A DNA stretch of 64,000 bases from the NCBI GenBank assembly GCA_016285835.1, contig JAEERM010000007.1, positions 1 to 64,000 of the forward strand, given 5' to 3'. Position numbers and translations under genes: made by a program. Within the stretch, counting starts at the first letter, position 1, and each line of letters starts with the position of its first letter. This stretch comes from Fibrobacter sp. Its GTDB lineage: Bacteria; Fibrobacterota; Fibrobacteria; Fibrobacterales; Fibrobacteraceae. The notes under the pieces are model-generated. The model did not search any database. It saw only the letters and a program-made list of their open reading frames with translations, and was not told the origin of the DNA. This document shows positions 1 through 7,900 of this stretch, in pieces.

Positions 1-124
1 TGTAACCCTGTTCGCGCAGGGCCTTGCAAGCCTGGGTGCCGGAATAGTCGAATTCGCAAGCCTGACCGATCACGATCGGGCCAGAACCGATGATAAGGAC
101 TTTGTCGATGCCTTCAATCTTCAT
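1..124 (-). CDS. carB: carbamoyl-phosphate synthase large subunit, N-terminal 41 residues (partial)
   Basis: The reverse strand opens [20 protein letters not shown] and continues [21 protein letters not shown] before the window edge. This is the highly conserved N-terminus of the CarB large subunit, the start of its first ATP-grasp half. CarB makes carbamoyl phosphate from glutamine-derived ammonia, bicarbonate and 2 ATP for pyrimidine and arginine synthesis in the cytoplasm. The ATG at 124 has a GGAG 9 nt upstream. A leader ORF stops 14 nt before this start and contains an intrinsic terminator, so expression is probably attenuated. carA is not next to it upstream. Only the first 41 codons are visible. 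Confidence 0.95.
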   Translation of the reverse strand, partial: MKIEGIDKVLIIGSGPIVIGQACEFDYSGTQACKALREQGY

Positions 125-138
125 TTTTGTTTTCTCCG

Positions 139-282
139 TTATTGCTTTTTTAAAACTCTAAAAAAAAACGCTGAACTAAAAAGTCCAGCGAAACCAAAAT
201 CAGAAATAGAAACAACTTCGACCGCGTCGGAACGGTGTGTTCCGCAAGGTGCCTTTGCATCCATAATCTTCTGCAAAATCAT
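139..282 (-). CDS. putative carB leader peptide, 47 codons, spanning an attenuator
   Basis: The ATG at 282 opens 47 sense codons (begins [20 protein letters not shown], ends [12 protein letters not shown]) and the TAA at 139-141 lies 14 nt before the carB start. The TAA is followed directly by the carB Shine-Dalgarno, so the two could be translationally coupled. The last third of the ORF is the terminator hairpin and its U run, preceded by a U-rich stretch (191-225). That is the layout of the E. coli pyrBI leader, a 44-codon ORF crossing the attenuator. A GGGA lies 6 nt before the ATG, a weak ribosome site. Seven of the last 19 residues are Phe, which mostly reflects the T-rich terminator. 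The ORF is short enough that chance cannot be excluded. Confidence 0.5.
   Translation of the reverse strand: MILQKIMDAKAPCGTHRSDAVEVVSISDFGFAGLFSSAFFFRVLKKQ
160..190 (-). terminator. intrinsic terminator (attenuator) in the carB leader
   Basis: On the minus strand, arm CGCTGGACT (190-182), loop TTTT and arm AGTTCAGCG (177-169) form a 9-bp stem with one G-T wobble, followed by nine Ts (168-160). It lies between the likely carB promoter and the carB start, so it should end transcription before carB unless antitermination occurs. Confidence 0.75.
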
Positions 283-322
283 CTTTTTCCCAGCCAAAAA
301 TCGTTCAGTTCAAACTTGCGCA

Positions 323-351
323 AATATAGAATAAAGAACCCCGTCTTGCAA
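323..351 (-). promoter_or_regulatory. likely carB promoter
   Basis: On the minus strand TTGCAA (351-346), a 17-bp spacer and TATATT (328-323) make a reasonable sigma-70 promoter. Predicted transcription starts near 316, about 34 nt before the leader ORF. The -35 box overlaps the terminator hairpin of the upstream small lipoprotein gene. Confidence 0.5.
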
Positions 352-358
352 CGGGGAA
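336..358 (-). terminator. terminator of the small lipoprotein gene
   Basis: On the minus strand CCCCGT, loop TGCAAG and ACGGGG are followed by TTCTTTATT. It sits 37 nt beyond the stop of the small lipoprotein gene. Confidence 0.6.
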
Positions 359-394
359 AAAACAAAAAATGTAAAACGTAAAATGCGGGAAAGG

Positions 395-544
395 CTAGTC
401 CTCAGAATCGCCAGCATCTTCCGGGACCTGGCAATCTGCCGGATTTTCATCACAGTCGTCTATATTTTTATCGGTTCCGCTGCCGTCACAAGCCGCCAAA
501 CCCATGACAGACAACAACATAAACATTCCAAACCATTTTTTCAT
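395..544 (-). CDS. small lipoprotein, 49 aa
   Basis: A short hydrophobic N-terminus (MKKWFGMFMLLSVMGLAAC) ends in the lipobox LAAC, so the mature protein would be a lipid-anchored peptide of about 31 residues starting at Cys19. It is very acidic (DGSGTDKNIDDCDENPADC, then QVPEDAGDSED). I chose the ATG at 544 because AGG lies 7 nt upstream and the signal peptide starts cleanly there; in-frame ATGs at 550 and 580 are longer alternatives. A terminator follows at 336-358. Function unknown. The lipobox supports a real gene despite its size. Confidence 0.65.
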   Translation of the reverse strand: MKKWFGMFMLLSVMGLAACDGSGTDKNIDDCDENPADCQVPEDAGDSED

Positions 545-616
545 ATTCATACCTGCATTTTTTTGTTTGCGTTTTAACAAATATAATGTTTTTTTGAATG
601 CGCAAGGCGAGGCATT

Positions 617-645
617 AAAAAAAGGGCGCCGTCAGGCGTCCTTTT
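617..645 (-). terminator. terminator of the long-tailed DASS transporter gene
   Basis: On the minus strand GGACGCC, loop TGAC and GGCGCCC are followed by seven Ts. It lies 21 nt past the stop codon. Confidence 0.75.
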
Positions 646-665
646 GAAACTGGATCCAGCCAGAA

Positions 666-3600
666 TTACTTCTTGGCGGGAGCGGCGGCCGGCTTGGCAG
701 CAGCCGGCTGAGCAGCGGGCTTGGCGGCCGGCTTAGCCTCAGGAGCAGCCTTCGGCGCTTCTGCAGGCTTTGCGGCAGGTGCAGCAGCCTTCTGGGCTTC
801 TGCCTGGGCCTTCTTCGCTTCGGCTTCGGCCTTAGCAGCTTCTGCCTCGGCCTTCTTGGCCTCTGCTTCGGCCTTCTTAGCTTCGGCTTCAGCCTTCTTG
901 GCTTCCGCCTCGGCCTTCTTGGCAGCAGCTTCTTCAGCCTTCTTCTTGGCCTCTTCAGCCTTCTTAGCTTCAGCGGCGGCCTTCTTGGCGGCAGCGACGC
1001 TATCAGCCTTGGCCTTCTTCACGGCGGCGATGCTATCCTGCTGAGCTTTCTTCGCGGCGGCAGCAGCCTTCTTCTCTTCTTCAGCCTTCTTCTTTGCAGC
1101 TTCAGCTTCGGCTTTCTTCTTTTCAGCCTCTGCCTTCTTGGCTTCTGCAGCCTTCTTCTTTTCTTCGGCAGCTTTCTTCTTTGCTTCTTCAGCTTCAGCC
1201 TTCTTCTTGGCCTCTTCTGCCTTCTTGGCTTCAGCGGCGGCCTTCTTGGCGGCAGCGACGCTATCAGCCTTGGCCTTCTTCACTGCGGCAATGCTATCCT
1301 GCTGGGCTTTCTTCGCAGCGGCAGCAGCCTTCTTTTCTTCGGCAGCCTTCTTCTTGGCCTCTTCGGCTTCAGCCTTCTTCTTAGCAGCCTCGGCCTTCTT
1401 GGCTTCAGCAGCAGCCTTCTTTTCTTCGGCAGCTTTCTTCTTAGCTTCTTCAGCTTCGGCCTTCTTCTTGGCAGCCTCTGCCTTCTTGGCTTCAGCAGCA
1501 GCCTTCTTTTCCTCGGCAGCGACGCTATCAGCCTTGGCCTTCTTCACGGCGGCGATGCTATCCTGCTGAGCCTTCTTCGCGGCGGCAGCAGCCTTCTTTT
1601 CTTCGGCAGCCTTCTTCTTTGCTTCTTCAGCTTCAGCCTTCTTCTTGGCCTCTTCTGCCTTCTTAGCTTCAGCGGCGGCCTTCTTTTCCTCGGCAGCTTT
1701 CTTCTTTGCTTCTTCAGCTTCAGCCTTCTTCTTAGCAGCCTCTGCCTTCTTAGCTTCAGCAGCAGCCTTCTTTTCTTCGGCTGCTTTCTTCTTAGCTTCT
1801 TCAGCTTCAGCCTTCTTCTTGGCCTCTTCTGCCTTCTTGGCTTCAGCAGCGGCCTTCTTGGCGGCAGCAACGCTATCGGACTTGGCCTTCTTCACAGCGG
1901 CGATGCTATCCTGCTGAGCTTTCTTCGCGGCGGCAGCAGCCTTCTTTTCTTCAGCGGCTTTCTTCTTTGCTTCTTCAGCTTCAGCCTTCTTCTTGGCCTC
2001 TTCTGCCTTCTTAGCTTCTGCAGCAGCCTTCTTGGCGGCAGCGACGCTATCAGCCTTGGCCTTCTTCACGGCGGCGATGCTATCCTGCTGAGCTTTCTTC
2101 GCGGCGGCAGCAGCCTTCTTCTCTTCTTCAGCCTTCTTCTTTGCAGCTTCAGCTTCGGCTTTCTTCTTTTCAGCCTCTGCCTTCTTGGCTTCTGCAGCCT
2201 TCTTCTTTTCTTCGGCTGCTTTCTTCTTAGCTTCTTCGGCTTCAGCCTTCTTCTTGGCGTCTTCTGCCTTCTTAGCTTCTGCGGCAGCCTTCTTGGCGGC
2301 AGCGACGCTATCAGCCTTGGCCTTCTTCACGGCGGCGATGCTATCCTGCTGAGCCTTCTTCGCAGCGGCAGCAGCCTTCTTCTCTTCAGCAGCTTTCTTC
2401 TTTGCAGCTTCAGCTTCGGCCTTCTTCTTGGCCTCTTCTGCCTTCTTAGCTTCTGCAGCAGCCTTCTTGGCGGCAGCGACGCTATCAGCCTTGGCCTTCT
2501 TCACGGCGGCGATGCTATCCTGCTGGGCTTTCTTTGCAGCGGCAGCAGCCTTCTTTTCCTCGGCAGCTTTCTTCTTTGCTTCTTCAGCTTCAGCCTTCTT
2601 CTTGGCAGCCTCTGCCTTCTTGGCTTCAGCAGCAGCCTTCTTGGCGGCAGCGACGCTGTCGGCCTTAGCCTTCTTCACAGCAGCGATGCTATCCTGCTGG
2701 GCTTTCTTCGCAGCGGCGGCAGCCTTCTTTTCTTCGGCAGCCTTCTTCTTTGCCTCTTCGGCTTCAGCCTTCTTCTTAGCAGCCTCGGCCTTCTTGGCTT
2801 CAGCAGCAGCCTTCTTGGCAGCAGCAACACTATCGGACTTGGCCTTCTTCACGGCGGCGATGCTATCCTGCTGAGCTTTCTTCGCAGCGGCGGCAGCCTT
2901 CTTAGCTTCTGCAGCGGCCTTCTTCGCAGCAGCAACACTGTCAGCCTTAGCCTTCTTAGCAGCAGCAATGCTATCCTGACGAGCCTTCTTCGCTTCAGCG
3001 GCGGCAACCAGGGCGGCCGCTTCGGCAGCCTTCACCTTCTCGATAGAATCGGCCTTGGCCTGGGCGGCGGCAGCACTATCAGCGGCAGCCTGAGCGGCTG
3101 CGGCACTATCGGCAGCTGCCTTTGCGGCGAGAGAATCAGCGGCAGCCTGGGCTGCAGCGGCGCTATCGACAACCGCAGAATCCTTGGCGGTAGAATCGGC
3201 AACAGCAGCTGTATCCGTAGCAGCAGAATCAACAGCAGCCGTATCCGTAACGGCGGAATCAATCACGGACGAATCGGCGACAACGGCGACCGGCGCCTCA
3301 GGTGCAGGCGCAGGAGCCTCGACAACCTTCTCCGCAGCAACCGGAGCAGCAGGAGCGGCATCAGCAGCCTTCGGCACCGGAGTACCGAAGAAATTCACCT
3401 TGGCAAGGAAGATCATCATCACCCAGGAGAGCACGAGACCGACAAGGCCCATGACAATGCCCGTAATCGCCATGCCACGCGTATCCGTATAACCCGTCGC
3501 ATGCGCAAGCGCGTTAGGCGGAGTCGAAATCGGGAGGCTCATGCCGAGAGAGCTAGCAAACGCAACAGACACGAGGAGGGCAGTCACGCCACCGAGGCCA

Positions 3601-4844
3601 ACGAGGTTGTCCTGGCAAGCGATACCCACGGCGCAGAGAATCGGAACCAAGAGAGTCGCAGTAGAGGTGTGGCTCATGAAGTTCGCCATGAACAAGCAGA
3701 TGATACCGCAACCGATCATGAGAGCGAGCGGAGACCAGCTTGCAAACGGAATCGTCTTGATGAGGTGAGCGGCAAGGCCAGTCGCATTGAGGCCCACGCC
3801 CAGGGCAAAACCACCCGCCACGAGCCAGAGCACGTCCCAGCTCATCGCGTTCAAATCCTTCTTGGTAATCACACCGGTCAGGGCAAACACGGCCATCGGG
3901 ATCATCGCAATCGCGTTATCGTTGATACCGTGAACGTTCTTGCCCGTCACCCACAAAAGCACACACACGACAAAGGTAATGTACACGATGATAGCCTTGG
4001 GGCTCGTATCGAACTTGCCAGCACCCTCGATATTCAGGACCATCTGCTTCATCTTGATCGGGTAGATCTTCACAAGCAAGAGCCATGCAACGACCATCAA
4101 AATAATCACGTAAGGAATACCGAACGCCATCCACTGGCCGAAGGTGACCGGATTTGCAACGAGGTCGCCACGGGCAACAGCATCGTTCAGGGCGCCAAGG
4201 GCAATCGCGTTAGGAGGCGTACCGATCGGGGTACCCATACCGCCGATGTTCGCACCGAGCGGGATGGCGAGGGCAAAGGCGGCCTTACCGCGGTCGTCTT
4301 CATCAAACAGCTTGAGCACCGGGGCCAGAATCGCAAGCATCATCGCGGCAGTCGCAGTGTTGCTCATGAACATGGAGAACACAGCGGTAATAAGCATGAG
4401 GCCAAGGAGCACGAACTTCGGGTTCTTGCCGAAGGGCTTCAGGAGCACGCGGGCCAGGTTAAGGTCCATCTTATACTTCGTGGCGGCAGCAGCGAGGAAG
4501 AACCCACCCAAGAAGAGCATGATGATGGGGTTCGCAAAGGTCGCCATGATGGACTTGTGGCTAATCATCGTGACACCGTCCACGCGGAACGGGGCAAGCG
4601 ACGAATCGGACATCGTGACGATCATAAGCACGATGACGAGCACCGAGGTGGACCAGATCGGGAACGGCTGGAGGATCCAGAAAAGCGCGGCCATGACGAA
4701 AACGCCGATGACGCGGATTTCGAGCGGATTCAGGATTCCCATGGGGCTTGCGGCATCGAATCCGAGGGATTCGTAGGGCAAGAAGAGAGCGGCGATGGCG
4801 AGCACCGACGCAATGATGAATTTGATGAATTTAGCCTTTGTCAT
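666..4844 (-). CDS. DASS/SLC13-family sodium:anion symporter with ~900-residue Ala/Lys/Glu-rich C-terminal tail
   Basis: Residues 1-487 are a complete DASS (divalent anion:Na+ symporter, SLC13) transporter. It has many hydrophobic segments, an SNT signature at 161-163, GTPPNA at 208-213, a second-half HTSTAT at 392-397 and TPPNA at 441-445. The family imports dicarboxylates or sulfate with Na+; the substrate cannot be told here. Residues 488-1392 are a low-complexity tail rich in A, K, E and D-S pairs, with nine copies of QQDSIAAVKKAK, resembling the helical domain of TolA. In the structurally known member VcINDY the C-terminus is periplasmic, so the tail is probably periplasmic (inference). 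The core is about 97% identical to the transporter at 47509-49155, which lacks the tail. The gene lies directly downstream of the giant surface protein gene. Confidence 0.9.
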   Translation of the reverse strand: MTKAKFIKFIIASVLAIAALFLPYESLGFDAASPMGILNPLEIRVIGVFVMAALFWILQPFPIWSTSVLVIVLMIVTMSDSSLAPFRVDGVTMISHKSIMATFANPIIMLFLGGFFLAAAATKYKMDLNLARVLLKPFGKNPKFVLLGLMLITAVFSMFMSNTATAAMMLAILAPVLKLFDEDDRGKAAFALAIPLGANIGGMGTPIGTPPNAIALGALNDAVARGDLVANPVTFGQWMAFGIPYVIILMVVAWLLLVKIYPIKMKQMVLNIEGAGKFDTSPKAIIVYITFVVCVLLWVTGKNVHGINDNAIAMIPMAVFALTGVITKKDLNAMSWDVLWLVAGGFALGVGLNATGLAAHLIKTIPFASWSPLALMIGCGIICLFMANFMSHTSTATLLVPILCAVGIACQDNLVGLGGVTALLVSVAFASSLGMSLPISTPPNALAHATGYTDTRGMAITGIVMGLVGLVLSWVMMIFLAKVNFFGTPVPKAADAAPAAPVAAEKVVEAPAPAPEAPVAVVADSSVIDSAVTDTAAVDSAATDTAAVADSTAKDSAVVDSAAAAQAAADSLAAKAAADSAAAAQAAADSAAAAQAKADSIEKVKAAEAAALVAAAEAKKARQDSIAAAKKAKADSVAAAKKAAAEAKKAAAAAKKAQQDSIAAVKKAKSDSVAAAKKAAAEAKKAEAAKKKAEAEEAKKKAAEEKKAAAAAKKAQQDSIAAVKKAKADSVAAAKKAAAEAKKAEAAKKKAEAEEAKKKAAEEKKAAAAAKKAQQDSIAAVKKAKADSVAAAKKAAAEAKKAEEAKKKAEAEAAKKKAAEEKKAAAAAKKAQQDSIAAVKKAKADSVAAAKKAAAEAKKAEDAKKKAEAEEAKKKAAEEKKKAAEAKKAEAEKKKAEAEAAKKKAEEEKKAAAAAKKAQQDSIAAVKKAKADSVAAAKKAAAEAKKAEEAKKKAEAEEAKKKAAEEKKAAAAAKKAQQDSIAAVKKAKSDSVAAAKKAAAEAKKAEEAKKKAEAEEAKKKAAEEKKAAAEAKKAEAAKKKAEAEEAKKKAAEEKKAAAEAKKAEEAKKKAEAEEAKKKAAEEKKAAAAAKKAQQDSIAAVKKAKADSVAAEEKKAAAEAKKAEAAKKKAEAEEAKKKAAEEKKAAAEAKKAEAAKKKAEAEEAKKKAAEEKKAAAAAKKAQQDSIAAVKKAKADSVAAAKKAAAEAKKAEEAKKKAEAEEAKKKAAEEKKKAAEAKKAEAEKKKAEAEAAKKKAEEEKKAAAAAKKAQQDSIAAVKKAKADSVAAAKKAAAEAKKAEEAKKKAEEAAAKKAEAEAKKAEAEAKKAEAEAKKAEAEAAKAEAEAKKAQAEAQKAAAPAAKPAEAPKAAPEAKPAAKPAAQPAAAKPAAAPAKK
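780..3060 (-). repeat. in-frame DNA repeat array coding the Ala/Lys/Glu tail
   Basis: About 2.3 kb of GC-rich imperfect tandem repeats, all multiples of 3 nt. The longest-range unit codes for QQDSIAAVKKAK, then DSVAAAKKAAAEAKK, then KKAEAEEAKKKAAEE, and occurs about nine times with shorter AKKAE/KKAE units between. Such arrays change length by slippage or recombination and are easily misassembled. Confidence 0.9.
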
Positions 4845-4899
4845 AGTGCGCCCAAATTTAGAAAAATAGGGCTAGGGTGGCAAATACGGAGGCCAACGG

Positions 4900-4923
4900 A
4901 AAAGCCCGCCTGGGCAGGCGGGC
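4900..4923 (-). terminator. terminator after the giant surface protein gene
   Basis: On the minus strand GCCCGCC, loop TGCCCA and GGCGGGC are followed by TTTT. It lies 30 nt beyond the giant gene's stop and before the downstream transporter start. Confidence 0.7.
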
Positions 4924-4952
4924 CTTAATGCCGTTTTTTTAGCGCTTTGGGC

Positions 4953-7900
4953 CTATTTCACCATGATCCGGCCGGCCTTCATCTGGCTACCCGCACGCAC
5001 GCGGAGCATGTAGAGGCCAGGCTTCGGGGCGTCGAGGACAAGCTGGTTCACACCGGCAAGCGTCGTTGCGCTGCGGCTGGACACCACCTTGCCGTCCATG
5101 CCGAGGATATCGACAACCGTGCGGCTTCCCGCCAGGCCTTCGCTAGCCTCGAAGGTGACACCCACATTCGCGCCCGACTTCACGTAGCGAAGGGCGTCGA
5201 TGCTGAAGCTTGCGACCACCTTCGCAGCCGGAGCCACGCGGACCGTCGCCTTCTTCGCAAACGAGGTCAGGTTCACGCGCAGGGTTTCACCCTCATGCAT
5301 TTCCGTCGTCTTGCCGTCGACCGTCACGAACACCTTGAGGCCGACCTCGCGCAGGGATTCGACTCCCTTGAACGAGAGCTCGCCCACGCGGTCGGAGGTC
5401 GCGCTGAGTTCCACATCCCATTCCAGTTCGTCGGCCGGGGCCTTCACGGACTTCGCGAGCTTGCGATTGCCTTCCACGATGGAGAGGTTCACGCGGTCGC
5501 CCATGCCCTCAGGCGGCTCGTTCGTGACAAACGGGCTTGTCGATGCGCCGAAGATGTTCCAGGCATCCTTCTTGCCCCTAAGATCGGAGAGCACGGCCTG
5601 GAGCGTCCAGTTCTTGCTGTTCGCGGCCTTCGCGAGGATGCGCTTGCTAAGCGCAGGCGCGAGAGAATCCTGCTCAGAAGAATCCTTGTCGGCAAACTCA
5701 GGTTTCACCGGCAACTTCCAGTCCATGGAGTGGCGCACCTCGGCCCAGACAGCCTCGTAAGGCTTGATGACAACCGCTTCCTCGTAATCCGAGATTTCGG
5801 CGTTCCAGCGCCAGAAGATTACATCGGACTTTTCGGAAGGATCGCTGTTCGCATGCGGGTTTTCGCCATAGATATTCAAGCTAAAGCCGTAGGGGTTCGC
5901 GACCAGGTTCCAACCACTGTTGATGCTGTCGAGGTTCCAGACGGCGCCTTCCAGAACAACATCGGCGGTCGGTTTCAACACGAGCGGACGGCCCTTGATA
6001 GAACTGTACCAGTAACCGCGGGTCGGTTCAATCTCATCGTCCGGAGAGAACGCCCTGTACTGCCAGAAGTCGCCCATGGACGTAGATTCATCCCACCAGT
6101 AGAACCTGGCGTCGTCATCGCTCCAATCCATCGCTTTCTTGTCGAGGTTCACGAGCGAAATCATCTGCCAGCCATCTTCAGCCACGGCAGCGATTTCCGC
6201 CTTCACCTCGAAGAATGCCGTCGTATCGACAGATCCCTTCGCATCGAAAAGTTCCGCCGTCAGCACGTACTTGCCGGCAGCAAGCGGGAACATCTGCCAA
6301 GCTCCGCTATAGGGCGGCACGATGGAATCGGCGAAGACCGTATCAACCACGGGTTCGCTGACGCCCTCCATTCTGAGGACGATGCGTGCAGAAACGTTGC
6401 GGGTCACTTCGAACTCGCTAGTCGTAAAGGAGAACTGCACCGCGTTACCCGACAGGGCAAGCTCGGGTTTCACGAATTCGATATCCGTGCGGTTCGACTT
6501 GCCGAAGAACGCCACGAGCGAAGCACCATGCAAGCTGAACGGGAGCGCGTCACCGTCACGCAGCATCTGGCGATCGTCGCTGCCATCGCGGAGAACCACG
6601 AGGGAATCAAGCATGAAGCTCGAATCAGGCACGGACACCACGCGGAGCATGTTGCCGTTCATGACCTTCGGCAGGATAATCGTATTGTCGACCGCAAAGA
6701 TATGTTCGACAGCCGGCTTGCTATCCTCGGCAGGTTCTACCAGCCTGATGGAGCCGTTCACGCTTTCGAGAGCAACGCGGTCGTAGGCGGATTCGCATTC
6801 CTTTCCTGTGCCCCATACGGCGTAGAGGTTATACATGTCCTTCTTGCCGTCGGAGAGCAGGATATCGGCAAAGTCGCTGGTGAATTCCGTATAGGCCGTA
6901 CCCTCGCCCGCGCGGTCGAGGCTCCAGCCCACCATGCAGGCGTTCGCCGTGTAGAGGTAGGCCGGCAGCGGAATCGACACCGTGCTGTCGTCAAGCTTGT
7001 ACGAAGCCTTCTCCTTCCAGTCGTTGCCGTAGAAGAGGACTTCCTTCTCGCGGTTCACATGGAACACCACATTGAACGTTTCGCCTTCCGTCGGAATCGC
7101 AAGCGTCACGTCCTCGGCCACGGTGAGGTTGCCGTCGGTGAGCGAGGTCAAGAAGCCGGTGAGATCGTCCAGCACGTAGAGCGAGTCGGTAGAGCCCGAG
7201 AAGCCCGCCTTGAGCGTGTAGGCAGCCTTGAACCTCAGGCCGCCTTCGACGACCGGCACCACGAGGCCCGTATCGGCCACGGCGAACGACACCGTGGAAT
7301 CCTCGACATCCTGGGTCAGCACGAGGCTACCCACGTTCGTATTCGCGAACGACACCGTGTAGGTTTCGACCTCCGCCGGCATCCACACTGCGTAGAGCGT
7401 ACGGACTTCGCTTGCATCACCCATCTCGCGGACGAATTCCGAAGTCAGGTCGAAGGAGCCTTCCGTCGCGTTGGAATCGACGGACCAGCCCACGAGTTTC
7501 GCATCGGCACGGTAGATGTTGTTCGGGAGAGCGACAGATTCATCGTCAAGCGTCTTGTCGTCGGTACTCGACCAGTTGTCGCCGTAGAACACGTTCGCAT
7601 CGCCGCCGTTCACGTTGTAGGCGAACTTGTACGGAACCGCAGAGACGGAGGCGTCGAGCGCGAGGCTCTGTTCCTGGCCGAACACCAGGGTTCCGCCGTT
7701 CGTCGTAGAGCCCAGGACCTCGCCCGAGATATCGGACTTCGTGATGGCAGATTCGGAGGCGATGCGGTAACCCGGCTTCACCTCGTAGTTCACGTTGAAC
7801 GTGATACCCTTGGAGCTGCGCGGAATCTCGACACCGGAGGCCGTCACTTCGATCGGTTCCGTCGTCACATCGTTTACAGTCTGGCTGATGAAGAACGAAC

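Noticed and set aside
190-300. A tRNA-like or riboswitch fold in the carB leader
   Set aside because: No cloverleaf can be drawn; the stretch is better explained by the leader ORF and terminator.
721-2874. Ala/Phe/Ser-rich plus-strand frames opposite the transporter tail
   Set aside because: They are the complement of the Ala/Lys/Glu repeats; low complexity and no ribosome sites.
3501-4928. 475-codon plus-strand frame opposite the DASS core
   Set aside because: The minus strand codes a clear membrane transporter; the plus frame is Arg/His/Glu-rich with no family features.
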